This document shows positions 33,976-45,539 of a stretch of 64,000 nt of DNA, in pieces. The DNA comes from Parelaphostrongylus tenuis (lineage: Eukaryota > Nematoda > Chromadorea > Rhabditida > Metastrongylidae), in contig JAHQIW010000960.1 of the NCBI GenBank assembly GCA_019055375.1, positions 1 to 64,000 on the forward strand, in the 5' to 3' direction. Made by a program: the position numbers and the translations under genes. The number at the start of each line of letters is the position of its first letter. Positions within the stretch are counted from its first letter, which is position 1. The notes under the pieces were generated by a model. It was given only the letters and a program-made list of their open reading frames with translations, was not told the origin of the DNA and did no database searches.

Positions 33976-35599
33976 TTTTCTTCTGAGCGGTTTAAGGATC
34001 CTAATTCATTTGTTCTCATAGAATTGTTTTTTATATTGCGGATGAAGAGTGGTATCCTAGTTTTGGCGTACTATGATTTTTTCCCGCAGAATCTTACATT
34101 TTATCATAAGTCTATGCGCGTGCGCTGCTGCGGAACGGAAAAGGCCTACACATGGTGAACCGTCCATGTGAAATTTTTTAGATATGGTGCTATAGGGGGT
34201 ATGCTTAATTGGTGTACTATACGGGCAAACTATCGTAGCCAAAAAAATTTTGGGGATGGGGGGGGGGTCGATTACCTTTATAACTCATGATCTTCCCCAC
34301 GTAAATAAACGCTCATAGAAAGCAAGTATCGGAACGGCTGAGAATGTGTGTACGGAGGAGAAGAGGGAAGGAACGTAATAGCGAAACGTGGAGCGAGAAC
34401 TAGTCATCAGTCCTTAAAACACTCAACCACCTCGTAAAAATTCAAAAGGAGAACTAGGTTTCCAAAACAGCGAAATACTCCGCATCTGAATACCATCCCC
34501 TTCAAGCGCTGCCGTTTTACATTACGCGAAGTTAGTGAGCGCGGTAAAAGATGGTATTGGTTTGATGTAGAGATGCTCGGATTCTGGTGCTGCTGCTTGC
34601 GTTCATTGCTGATGTGTGGCATAGGTGCCTGCCACGCAGATTATTTATATTTTATCGCAAGAGAAAAATGACAAACAATAATTACTTAATAATACACCAT
34701 TGACATATACAAATAACGGTTCACAGTATATTACGCAACGAACCCGATCGATGAACTGTCGTAGTCCGTTCAAACATAACTGAACTTTACATGAGTGATG
34801 TGTCCCTCGTAGAAACGCATGAGCCATGTGGAACGACAATCAGCAGACGTTCACGAGAAGTTTTAACCCTAATTAGAGTTGTTTGAAAACAGAAAGCAGA
34901 AGACGGGGCTTGGGGAGTTACCATGGTCGCCTAGGAAAGACGAACCCTCGAATGGTATGCAAGGTTCATGACTTGTTTTACATATACAAGTCGTATTGTG
35001 TGTCAGCATAGTATGTGGTTAAGACCAATTTTTCGCGAGCCTGATACCTGTCCTTCGGGGGTGGGTCGCCCATGACCCTCACTACACTGTTCTCGAGATG
35101 GTATGAGTTGCAATTTACAATTGTCAGTGATACATCAACAATTGATAGTTCATGAGTCAAAGGTGGTAAACAACCACACGTCATATATAGTGGCTTAGCG
35201 GTAGTCACAAACCAATGTTATGTCCGACGGGCTGCACATGGCGATGAACAACTTGGTATTGATAACGAAAAAAAATACGGTGAAGGAACGACGAAGGCAT
35301 GTGAGAGACAAGCAATGACGCAATGACGCAATGGACTGGTCCAAAGACCTCCTGTCTTCCGCTATGCTGCTTATCACTGCCAGTTCCTGCGCATCTAACT
35401 GACCATCACTCTACGTGCAAGACCCCAACGTCGCATTCGCTTTTCCGCCCTTCAAAGTTGCCCAAACAATCTGTTGTCTTATGTTGTTACTCATTTAAGT
35501 AGTAAGGTAAATAAAGAAAGTGTAACGAAAGCGCTGAAGTTGCTAAGAAAGGTGCCTAATAAGATGCGATCTTGAAAATTAATCTGCCCTAATGGAAAG
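33976..35599. other. No gene recognised
   Basis: Contains an isolated G run (34,257-34,267) and short open frames on the minus strand (34,057-35,377) without recognisable similarity. Confidence 0.4.
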
Positions 35600-36050
35600 A
35601 AGAGTGACTATGAAATCGGGGTCAATTTTTGGATAACGTGTAAGACATTCTGGAAAGAATATATAGGCGAAACAGGTGTACCGCTTCTCATCCTCATAAA
35701 AGAACATCTAGATGATAGATCTAGAATCGATAAAAGCAAACTGCTAGGTATACAAAGGGCACAGAAACACTCAGAAACAATTCTGATGTGACTGTCGCGC
35801 ATACATGCGCAGGAACCAAAAACATCAACGCGTACAACTTCTAAGATTCTTGATAAACGTCAAGAACTAGAATGAACCGGAAGGACGAATATGTCACCAT
35901 CACGCGAGAACCTCGCGTCCTTTTTTCGTTCAAACTTTTGGTCTAACCTTGGTCGGTACATATGAACTTCTCCGAAATGATCTAAATAGTATAATACTAA
36001 ACATACGTCCAGGCTCTAAAGAAGGCGAGTTGCTGAAACGTCAGCCGATC
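35600..36050 (+). mobile_element. Penelope-like element 3' part, plus strand
   Basis: The plus strand from about 35,637 reads CKTFWKEYIGETGVPLL, IKEHLDDRSRIDKSKLLG, QKHSETILM; after a stop come AQEPKTSTRTTSKILDKRQE and a shortened end. YIGET with the following R/K-x-K-E-H is the GIY-YIG nuclease signature. The hammerhead motif lies about 110 nt after the last coding piece. This is the only Penelope-like coding fragment in plus orientation. Confidence 0.8.
36012..36046 (+). ncRNA. Minimal hammerhead ribozyme motif (Penelope type)
   Basis: GGCT, CTAAAGA (one G-to-A change in the CTGAAGA core), AGGC...TGCT stem II region, intact GAAAC, GTC, AGCC. Stem I GGCT/AGCC is fully paired and stem III is one C-G pair. 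The core change probably inactivates it. Confidence 0.6.
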
Positions 36051-36989
36051 TATCACTGCCACATCTCCATCACCTCGTGTCAGCTAATCAAGATAAGTTT
36101 TTTTCGATCTCCAGTATCAGTTAATAATGTTGAGGTTTATAATTTCAAGCACCAATCGTTATTTTAATTTCGTAATATTCGCAACTATTGGCCTGTGGCT
36201 AGTAGTGAGGCAACTATTCTTATGGACAACATGAAATTCCTCTGCAACTTTTTGAATCACTTCTGTTATGTGCGCATCTATCAACTCATTGGAAAAGCGC
36301 ATTTTTTTTGCCTTTTAGGACCTCGATAATCATTCAAAAGAGTACGATTCGAATTTTAATGGTCTTGTTGATTTTTTGGCAGATACTATTTCAGAGCGCT
36401 CTGTCAAAAAAAGTAAGATCGTGTTTTACATCCGGGCTCTTAACCTTTTCTCTGAATTTTAGCAGTCACTGAATAGCTTAAATTTTAAAAACGTAATTGG
36501 AGCACATGGCTTTGAATAGAAAAACTTCCCAATAAACTGTGGCAGTGAAGAAGTGAGTTCGCACATGGTGTGTTTTTCTTGTCAACTAAGTTGCGTAGAT
36601 AACTGTGTAACGAGCGCACCGTTGATTCCCAGCTCATCGTGATTCACATGTGCGCGCAATTTTTGTTAATGATAATTTCAAGTGTACCACTGCAATGCAT
36701 TGACAGTTTTTTTTATTATGCACATGGTTGGGATTTTGAGGTTCAAGCTATGGAATTGTAGCCGAAATCCTTGAAAAACAGAAACGCTTTTTTTCGAATG
36801 TTCAAGAGAGCGCGAAGAGCGGAAGAGTACCGATTTTTTGCAAATTTCTCGCTTGTTCAATGAAAGCTCTAATCGAAATTGATAGCATTTGTACATAATC
36901 AACATGTAACTCGAGTTTATTCATGCTGTAATACCGCAATAAATTTTGGTTGAACATAGATGTTTATTTCAGCTGCATCACATTTCACT
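36051..36989. repeat. Pieces of the 10-12 kb tandem-repeat family, 3' of copy B
   Basis: At 36,290-36,560 the motifs TTTTTTGCCTTTTAGGACCT, ATAATCATTCAAAAG and CACTGAATAGCTTAAATTTT resemble the unit seen repeatedly at 10.1-12.4 kb near copy A. The rest shows no gene. Confidence 0.45.
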
Positions 36990-39900
36990 TCAGTTCCCAC
37001 TAACAGTGGCAAATGCGGAGAAGAAATGCGATCCAAACGGGCCCGATGCCAACATTCGAATTGCTCTGTTAACCACATTTTGCCACATCATTCTCGACCA
37101 TTTCGCCATGATAATGTTTGTGGTCTGCACAATATTTCTTGTCAAAGTAGTTTGCATAAGAAAAATCAGTTCTAACCGAAAGAGTTCCCATAATTGTCAA
37201 TTGTGTGACATTGATAGTTGTTATTGTCGCCATGGGAGAGCTTCCATCACATTTCGCCATATCTCTATGTGTACTGATGCAAATTCCCGTCACTGCATTG
37301 GAGACAATGATGCACTTCTGTTCCATTTTCTCGACTGCAAAGATTTATGAGACTTAGAAAAACATTTATTTACTACATGAAGGAACTCAAAAGTGCTAAA
37401 ATACTTTTTCAAAGTTTTTTTTATTCTTCAGAACCTTTTGAACCATCATGTGACACAGTGAGCACTATGTCCTTTCTACAAAAAACAAGAGATGAAAGCT
37501 GCTCTAAATGCTTTGATAGTCTGAGGTATCACTCTGATAGTTTTCCTCTCGAATCTTTTTATGTGAATTTTCTAGATGCTGTCCATTTTTTCATCAGCAT
37601 CAAATAATCTGTAATTTTTCAATTATCTACGCTTCAGATTGAAATCATTCGAATGGTTTTTGGTATTATAGACCCACCCATATCCGCTGCTAGATTAAGT
37701 ACAACTTCCTGGCATAACAATGGCTCGTAACTGATCTTAACAGTAAGTTGACTCAAAATGGTCGAGATTACGGCATCAGAGAGGAGTGCGCTACGACCTT
37801 GGCTTTCAAGGACGTCCAAGACCTGAATAATCAATCTAGTCATTAGCTTAAAAGTTTATCTGTAAGTGATCTCAACCAAATTGTAAAGTTATGAAGTCGC
37901 ATTGACACCAGGAGACTGATAAAATGTTTCAAAATTTGGACACACTTTCTGCGTTTTCCAAATTGTTCCAAATGGAAAAATATGTGCAATTTCAAAACCG
38001 CAAACTCACTGTTTGCATTACAAGACGTTCTACAAATGCCTGAGCTCCTTCTCTACTAGTTGCAATGCCGGACACCTTAACAGAAACTTCAGGTTTTCCA
38101 GCGTAAACCATAGCAACAGGCAAAGTTGTGAAGCCTGTGACGGTGAAGTTCCTAGTGCTCACTGCAAGGAGATCTAGTAGACTTTTAGCAGACAGTTGAA
38201 CACTAAATCACTATCCAAGAGTGCAGTGCTGTACCCAAGGAATAGGCTCGTATCTTGAGCATAACGTTCCCACCCATAGCATGGGGCGCGTGCTACCATA
38301 TACAAACGAGGTCACCGATTTGCTCTCACTTTTCAATATCCCATGTTAGCGTCAGGAACAAAATTTTGACGAATTTAAGGTGAAAAATATCGCCCTCAGA
38401 CCCCACTTAAGCCTACAGTCATCTAAGACGAATAATTCTTTGAGTTCTGCCTGCATCCTACGTGATAAACCAACTGGAGCGCTGTGTGCCAAAAAATTTG
38501 CATTGGCAATTCCCTCAAAGTAATAAGTCTCCCACTAAGTTTTCGAACATGATTTAAGAAATAGAATTTTCTCACAAATTTTTCTTTTAACTATTTTGTG
38601 CAGAATTTTCTTGAGCATCGTTTGGTATATTTTCGCACATACTTATCCAACAACAACAGACGAGCAGATCCGAAGATTTTGAAAGATGCAAGCAAGGAAT
38701 GGCGCAAGGACAACTGGATTCCGCACGATTTCACACAAGTTCGAAAGAACAAGGAAAGCAAATTGCGCAAGTTCGTCTACGTCGTCATCGTCCGCTCTTC
38801 GTTTTGAACAGAATTGTCACCATTGAAGAGAAGTGGGCCTTTTTCATGAGCCAGCGTCGTCCAAATCACTAGATGGTCACCAGGTCAGCAAGGAAACACC
38901 AACACCGAGACTAAATCGATTTACGCCAAAAGCAATGTTGATCATTTTCTGACACCCAAGTGGGCCATCGATTGAGACTTGTTGCTGATCGATAAGACCA
39001 TCCGTTGAGAGATATTGTTAGCAACTGAACCGTTGCAATCAAGCAATTTCACGTCACTGCCGTCGCCAAGTCTTTTTGCTTCAAGACAATGCAAAGCCAC
39101 ACGTTGTCACGAAACAAAGGAGAACTTGATCGATTTAGGCTGAAAGCACTTAGATCATCCGCCGTATCCGCCAGATATGTCTCCATCCAATTTTTCTCTT
39201 CAGATTATTGGAGCACTGGTTGGACATGAACAAGATTCGAAAATCAACCATTTGCGCCGAGAATTGAATGGCTGGTTTTCATTGGAGAATAATGAGTTTT
39301 ATGAGCGCGGAATTGATTTGTGTCCCGGAGCTTTGGCAGAACTGCACCCAGGCAGACGGAGAACACTTCAGTTAATGTTTACTTGATACTTTCGATTACT
39401 TGGATAATAAAGTTTCTGGACCAAATTCGGAACTCATTTGGAGACCTAATATAAAATTTCGTGTTCAACGAGACATTAGTGTGATTGATGATGATACCTT
39501 ACTGAAAAGACTCTCTAAAGGGTTTTCAGTAGAACGTCGATGTTTGGAAAATATCCTTATGATACAAAGAGAAAACCATATCGTTTTGTGAAGTACTTAT
39601 TTTAATCTACTACGTATTCTTTTTTGATTTATTTATGTCCATATAGATTCAACAAGTTGAGATATGGTGATTTGGAGCTATGCTTCGCTTGTAAAAAGAC
39701 TTCCATAACAAGTTCTACTAACGGAGAAGGTAAGTTGTTATCACAGTACTTAGCAGGTTATTTCAACATTACAGTGGATTCTTGGTACAAAATTGATCCA
39801 TGGCATCGACTGTTTTCCAAATCTCCCAATAAACATTTAAAATTATTTCAAAAAGAATGTTCAAAGCCTAATCGAGGTTGATACGCCAGGCTTATATACG

Positions 39901-42900
39901 CGTGTTTCGGAGGTCTCGCCCTCCTCGTCAGTGACCTACGCCCCATATTGAGGCCATGCATTGTAACAAGGAGGGAGGCCTATGTGTGTGACGGCACAGT
40001 GTACAATGACACCAGTCCATCACCACTTCCCAGTCGATTTTCGAATGTAAACATTCTTAAGATTAGATTGATTATTTATTGCGAGGTTTTAAAGACAGTC
40101 GATGTCATGGATCAACTTTGTTCTAACCAGCCGAGATCCATCGACTGAGAAGTGGTGATGGCACAGTGATATTGCACACTGTGCCGTCACCACATAGGCC
40201 TCCCTCCTTGCTACAATGCATGGCTTAATGTGGGGCGTAAGTCACTCGAGAAGGGCGAGGCCTCCGAATAACACGTGTATGACTCTGGCGTAACAAACTC
40301 GTTTCGGCTTTGGAACATTCTTTTCGAAATTATTTTGGATTTGCTAGCACTTAATTGAAAAGTTTTGACTTCAAACAAATTTATCACTGCCAAAGGTTGT
40401 ACTATTACAGAAGAAACTACCAAAAAGTTTTTTCAGAAATAAAAAGCCCAGTTGTTTCTCGGAAGCTTCAATTTTCGTTACAAATTGAGCAGAATGAAGT
40501 TGCATCCTTTTGAAAATGCTTGTGAGCTCTAGCCTTTTTAGAGTTTTTCGTTGAACTAATAGTAATATATCTTAATATTATTACTTTAGCCAGCATGTCA
40601 TGTGGTCTGTTAATGGATCGATCTTGTATACCCCGATACATGTGTTTCGACCCGACACTCGGGCAGAGCCTGTCGTCTTTCAGCCAACTCTCTGTGGGCA
40701 CTCCAGTCCCCACTCTAAGAGGTAGCGTCGACGAACGATTTACAATGTAAGTCAAGCGAGAAGTATAATATTACACAAATACCAGCCAAAGAGCAAGCGA
40801 GTGTACAACACTGCATGTTAAGTGATATTCTCACCTAACTTACAGTGAAAATCGTTCGCCGACGCTACCTCTTAGTGTGGGGACTGGAACACCCACAGAG
40901 GACTGGCTAAAAGACGACGAGTTCTGCCTGACTGACGAGACTGTGGGGTCAAGACACGTGTATCAGGGTGTACAAAATCAGGCCCACTAACAGACCACAT
41001 GACATTCTGGCTCAAATAATAATTATGAGATTATTGAAATTTGAGCGTGGTCTCAAGAAAACACTCGAAGTAAAGGTCTTACAGTGATATTTCGATAACG
41101 AGAAGAGCGAAATTCAGGACTCGGTTTGATTACTGGAAAAACTTTCTTAGTGCGCAGTACCAACGAGCAGAAACGCCTCACCTTCGGGGCAGTAAGCGCG
41201 CTGTTCAAACTTCATAGCTAATTTCGTACTTGTATAGCATAGTTTGCATGATGGGAGCACTCCATCGGTACATGAAGATGGTGTGATACTAAATAGATTT
41301 CTATATAAAATCTTTGCAAGAGTAACGCTTGCACTTCAGTAAAATCCGTATCTATCAGTAGGAAAACAAGCTCTTTCGAAGATAAAAATATTATATTCTA
41401 TTATCGGTTGCTTTTTATACACCCGCTCAAAATGATATGATTTGATAAGGATATCATTTGCTTTGAGCTGATAGGTCTAGTGGCATACAGGTTTCGCATC
41501 TGTTTCGCCTATTGGGATTCATCAGTACCACCATCCTTCTGTTCAGCCAATCCCCTGGGTCAAATAATCCTCTAAAGAAATTGATGCCGATTGAAAAATT
41601 ACCACAAGTCAGGCGATGTACTTACCTGACATTGTGGGGACCGGTAGTCGAGTACATAGCTGTTAGAATGAATCAAACCTCTTTTATTGACCGCTTTTTA
41701 TAAACCCGTTTTATATTTTCGACTCTGCGTATTCTTGTTGCCTATTTTGTCAAAATGAGATCATTTTTTAGATTCATCATACTTCTTATCACCAAAGACA
41801 TTTGTATGTCCTAAGCAACTCTCAAACAAAGTGTATATAGAATTTGTGGAGGTAGATGAACTTTTGCACTTAAACATAAGCCTTCTTAAACGCATGCCGT
41901 CGTTTATCACCATAGAGTACCTTTTCATTTTGTCCAATTATCAACTTTACAGTAGTGTGCAAATATTTGATAACTTATGTATCAAGGGTGCAGGAAATCG
42001 TCTTGAAAGTCCTCAATTCAAGGAAGTGCGTAATTCACGTATATTTACTGTCTTGACCAGTGACAAAGGTTGCAGCGATGGATACGTTTGTAGTAGAGTA
42101 CATGGAGAATAATGATGAATGCCTAGAATACGGTTAAACAATGTTTGCTCTACAATACTATGAGGATTTCAACTCCTAAGTTTTACAAATGATTAAAAAT
42201 TGATGAGAGTCATCGATGATTGGCATCGCATGCAGTGCACAGCATCATTTTTGCCAAGGTACTCATTGCCTTGAATTCTCAGTCACTATAACGACTTTTT
42301 AGTACTGTATGAAATGAGAAGATAGCAGAGCAGTGACGTTTACATTGTAGTACTTGACTTCATCAGTAGAAAATAATAATAATTAAATCTATTACATCTG
42401 CGACCACGTACAAAGATCAATTGTTGTGGACAGACGTTAAAAATAAAACTGGTTGGATGTAAATAATCATATGAAAAATAGCATCGAAATTTTCAATAAC
42501 ATTCGTTTAATGACCTTTGCTTGAGCATTTCCTTTTGCCCTCGAGAAATGCAGGAAAACATTCCCATTGTCATTGCGACAGATGTCTTACAAAAGTTTAT
42601 ATCATGCCCTACCATTTACTGACGACAAAAAATTCAATTACGATAAAAATCCAAATTTGATCAGAGAACCACCACATGGTTATCATAGCGTGCTTCACAC
42701 ATCCTCAGCCGCTTCGCGTATCACTCAAAGTTTTAACGGGATAGTTAAAGGGATAATTTACTGAATTCATTATTTTCACTCTTTTTCCTGAAAGAAGGAA
42801 AGAGATAGAAGAAAGAACGGTTGCGAAACAATGGCCTTGCTCGTGTCATGGTAGCACGTGTCGCTGGGGTGATAGGCGGATTTAACTTCCGTCTAAGGCC

Positions 42901-43339
42901 GAATTTTAACCTACCGATATATAGTCCTTGGATGATCATTAGCATCTTACCACTGCTATTAAAGCAGATAATGAGGAAAGCTTTCAAGCCATTTTTCTTG
43001 CAAATATCTTAAATCTGAAGCACTTTCAATAAACGTTTTGGCTAACGACAGCTTTACAGTACTGCTAAAGTGATAAATATGATCATTTTGATTAGAGTTC
43101 ACAAAATTCTACATAACTTTGCATTCGACTGTTTCACATGTCACGCTAAAAATAATATATTATCTGTTCACATATGCTGAACCAATTTGAGATCTCCTAC
43201 ATAAGGTTGACAGTTTTTACAACACTTTAAAGGTCATCTATTCCTCACCTTGACCTGCAGGCATCACTCCACATCCGAACGCCGTCGTTACTAAGGCAAG
43301 GAACGAAGTCATAAAGAGAATGGTCAGAAGTTTCGCCAT
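36990..43339 (-). CDS. Copy B of a five-exon secreted nematode protein family (intact, 226 aa)
   Basis: Exons on the minus strand: 43,339-43,249, 38,161-38,010, 37,822-37,678, 37,334-37,177 and 37,124-36,990 (TGA). The spliced length is 681 nt with no stop or frameshift; all junctions are GT/AG with phases 1, 0, 1, 0. The start MAKLLTILFMTSFLALVTTA gives a signal peptide with likely cleavage near FG-CGVMPAGQ, so the product is probably secreted. Conserved blocks: NFTVTGFTTLPVAMVY (about 35-50), GAQAFVERLVMQT (about 69-81), LDVLESQGRSALLSDAVIST (about 83-102), YEPLLC, KCIIVSNAVTGIC (about 138-150), SGTLS-like MGTLS and TTNIIMAKWSRMMWQ to FGSHFFSAFATVSGN at the C-terminus. It has five cysteines. 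Intron 1 is about 5.1 kb and full of transposons; the other introns are 52-343 nt. I cannot name the family or function. Joining the distant exon 1 is inference from phase and paralogues. Confidence 0.85.
38600..39410 (+). mobile_element. Dead mariner-type DNA transposon
   Basis: Plus-strand fragments in transposase order: WIPHDFTQVRKNKESKLRKF (38,718-38,777), IVTIEEKW-like DNA at about 38,813-38,840, then about 39,080-39,170 LLQDNAKPHVVTKTKENLID, HPPYPPDMSPSNFSL (the PPYSPDLAPSDYHLF motif), and NNEFYERGIDLCP near 39,290-39,330. Many stops and frameshifts are present. It lies inside intron 1 of copy B, on the opposite strand. Confidence 0.85.
39411..39784. other. Intron 1 of copy B, unassigned
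   Basis: A 63-codon open frame (39,400-39,591) with no recognised family. Confidence 0.4.
39892..39936 (-). ncRNA. Hammerhead ribozyme motif, family A (left arm)
   Basis: On the minus strand: GGTCA, intact CTGACGA, perfect five-pair stem II GGAGG/CCTCC with a GCGAGA loop, intact GAAA, CACGCG, TA, TATAAGC. The core is complete; stem I is not paired in this copy (TATAA faces GGTCA). Confidence 0.65.
40240..40284 (+). ncRNA. Hammerhead motif, family A (right arm), decayed core
   Basis: AGTCA and TGACT form a perfect five-pair stem I, and CACGTG plus TA are retained. The core has changed to CTCGAGA and GAAT, and stem II has lost part of its 5' strand. It shows what stem I of the family looked like. 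Confidence 0.5.
40575..41080. mobile_element. Inverted-repeat element, family B, copy 3 (most complete)
   Basis: The left arm (40,585-40,760: GCATGTCATGTGGTCTGTTA, then CCCCACTCTAAGAGGTAGCG) and right arm (40,850-41,020: CGCTACCTCTTAGTGTGGGG, then ACAGACCACATGACATTCTG) flank a centre of about 90 nt. The outer boundary carries ATTATTACT/AATAATTATGAGA-like AT-rich sequence. It is inserted in intron 1 of copy B. The left-arm hammerhead core is deleted (40,634-40,665); the right-arm one is mostly preserved. Confidence 0.8.
40926..40968 (+). ncRNA. Hammerhead ribozyme motif, family B, compensated stem I
   Basis: Order: GCCTGA, CTGACGA, GACT-GTGG-GGTC, AAGA (GAAA expected), CACGTG, TA, TCAGGG. Compared with GCCCGA/TCGGGC in the other copies, C-to-T on one side is matched by G-to-A on the other, preserving the pair. 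The GAAA strand has mutated, so this copy is probably inactive. Confidence 0.7.
41081..43248. other. Remainder of intron 1 of copy B
   Basis: No exon of the local family, transposon protein or RNA gene recognised. Open frames at 41,512-41,703, 41,831-42,112 and 42,821-43,012 (plus) lack known motifs. Confidence 0.45.
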
Positions 43340-45539
43340 GTATGCAAGAAAACACATTTTTGGCTTCTAAAAATCTAGGAAGACATTGTAAACTCAGCCG
43401 TCGGAAAATCTTACATCTCTTGAATCAGATGTGCATAAAGCAACAACGGATATCACACCCAGCACTCATACGTGACTGAAGTCGGTGTGGAAGTTTTTTA
43501 ACTTTTCCAAGAGTTTCAGAGGTTACCAGTTTGCTTAATTCAGAAAAAAAAGAACTTTATGAGCACGATCTGTGACAGATTTTGCTATTCCTTAGCACAG
43601 GAAAATCGGTTAGCAGGTTCAAACGCATATCAAAGATTGAATGCCAGCGAGTGCGTAGAAGAGGCGTGACACTTTGCTGACGGCGGCCTAACTTCGGCTC
43701 TAAGGCGGTTCGGACACCCAATAGCACTGTAGGGTCGGGCTTCAATGACAGTGTGGCAGTTTTCTGACAAAATTTATATTTTGATCGCCGCTAGTAGCGG
43801 TTTAATCGTCGGCATAGAATGAAATTTTGAAGAGACTTTATTAGGACTATTTCTGGTTGCTTGATTAAAGAATACCAAGACAGTTGCAGAGAAAATACAT
43901 ACAAAAATGTTATTGCGCACGTGCATGCGGTGCCACTTCATTGATTTTTTGCACTAATTTTTTACCATTAGTTTACTTTGAAAGTTTAAATGCCTATTGA
44001 GCTGCAGAAGAGGATTCGTTCTATTGCTATGCGAAAAATTCATTATAAAACCATTTTTTATCAGCTATTAACATTATTTTATTGCTGCAACCTGGAAACA
44101 GCGCCACTCATCCTGTAAAATTACGCATTTGAGAAAAAGAATCAGATTCTTGCAATAAGGCTATCTTTTAAACCGTTATTGAACAATTGTATGATATTTT
44201 TTGTCAGCTGTCACTTTTGTTACACTTCAAATAAATAAATCTCCAAGTAGTCATCTGCATATCATTTTGTGTTTTTGACGTCAATTATTATGACTACGTT
44301 GTTCCAATCTTGTGTACGCTCATTACATACAATGCCTAAAAGTCCTAATATTGTTTATATATCAAAAAACATTGAATGGTTTCGCCGAAATTATGCTGCA
44401 CACTGCATGCAATGGCTCTTCATCGCAAGCAATCAAATTTTTTTCAAATTATTGGTGCACGTCAGAAGTTCGTATCTCTGTAGTAATATGCAAAAGATGT
44501 TTCTAGCTCTATTGTTTTTAGCTATTGGAAATTTGCAACCTTATAAAGGACTAGGTCTTGTCGTGATGTCGTGTTGTGTTGCACAACAATAGCACACTCT
44601 ATTGGATTGACACCGCATCGAGATGGGAAAGTAAAGTTGTTATCTGAATAACGTCACTGAGCAGACACTAAGCAGAAGCTTAGTTGTTTATCTTCTCAAA
44701 CGCTCCACGTTTTCTACTAAAGGAGGGTGCTAATGGGGATCTGTTAACCTTGCACAAGATCTCCACGATTTTCTGGCAAAGCAAATCTGTTGTTGCACAC
44801 TTCGCATAGGATAGTCTCATTCCATATGTTCACCGGTTATAAACTCCTCGTGGCTTATCTCGTTTTACAAATCTTTTGGAAAGATTATCTGAAAGGTGTG
44901 AATCTTTGTTTTGTTACTACAAGTAATCAATTCAACTAATTTAGTATTCGACGTTCTTGAAAAAATTCTCATATTGCCACCTAAAATAAACTGTGAAACA
45001 AATATGCAGTTTCAAAAAGAGAAAAAACGCTGCATTTAATGGAATCCTGACCTTCCCGTAGTAGATGGCACTAACCACCAGTTTTCCACTTCCTGGAATC
45101 TCTGTGTGGCAGAGGGTGATTGCAGTTTGAATTTTGAAGAGTCATTACTGAGGACTGCGCCTCTGACGTCGCAATACGTCCAGAAAAAATTTTTCTCCGC
45201 TGTTTGAAGCTCGTTTCATAAGTGAACGACATAGTGCTTGGAGAAGAGAACTCCGTTATACAAAATCTTAGCGGCAATTCTTCAACTTTGAAACGTATTG
45301 AAATCTCGTGTATTTTAACATTAGGAAACAAGTGGCACCATTATCACTGCAAAATTATGGGCCTGTTATGGGTTTTCTACGAATGATGACTAAAGCTAAT
45401 TAAGCAGTTTCGTGTTGAAGCGATTCCGCGTTGCTGCACTTCCGCGTTACAACACTTCCGCGTTTCAGCAGCTGCGTATTGCACTAGTTCAACTATAAAC
45501 GAACAGTTTTAATGCAGTATTTCCCCATCACTTACAATC
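43340..45539. other. Upstream of copy B; no gene recognised
   Basis: The region includes the presumed promoter of copy B, with no motif I can defend. A 107-codon plus-strand open frame (44,269-44,592) contains two hydrophobic stretches but has no paralogue here and an unremarkable context. A minus-strand open frame at 45,071-45,331 is also unassigned. Confidence 0.4.
45418..45478 (+). repeat. Short tandem repeat, ACTTCCGCGTT type
   Basis: Four imperfect units (ATTCCGCGTTGCTGC, ACTTCCGCGTTACAAC, ACTTCCGCGTTTCAGC, and a shorter GCTGCGTATTGC). Confidence 0.75.

Larger units (their letters stand above)
39785..40325. mobile_element. Inverted-repeat element, family A, copy 2
   Basis: The left arm (about 39,880-40,025) and right arm (about 40,150-40,320) are reverse complements: TACGCGTGTTTCGGAGG...CTCGTCAGTGAC...AAGGAGGGAGGCCTATG on the left, CATAGGCCTCCCTCCTTGCT...GCCTCCGAATAACACGTGTA on the right. 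The flanking 39,785-39,870 matches the palindromic segment of the 27-kb copy. Each arm carries a hammerhead motif. No coding capacity. Confidence 0.8.

Noticed and set aside
36946..37350. 134-codon plus-strand open frame over exons 4 and 5 of copy B
   Set aside because: It is the antisense shadow of conserved minus-strand exons. Paralogues conserve the minus-strand reading, splice sites and stop codon instead. The same applies to 60,289-60,639 and 60,636-61,004.
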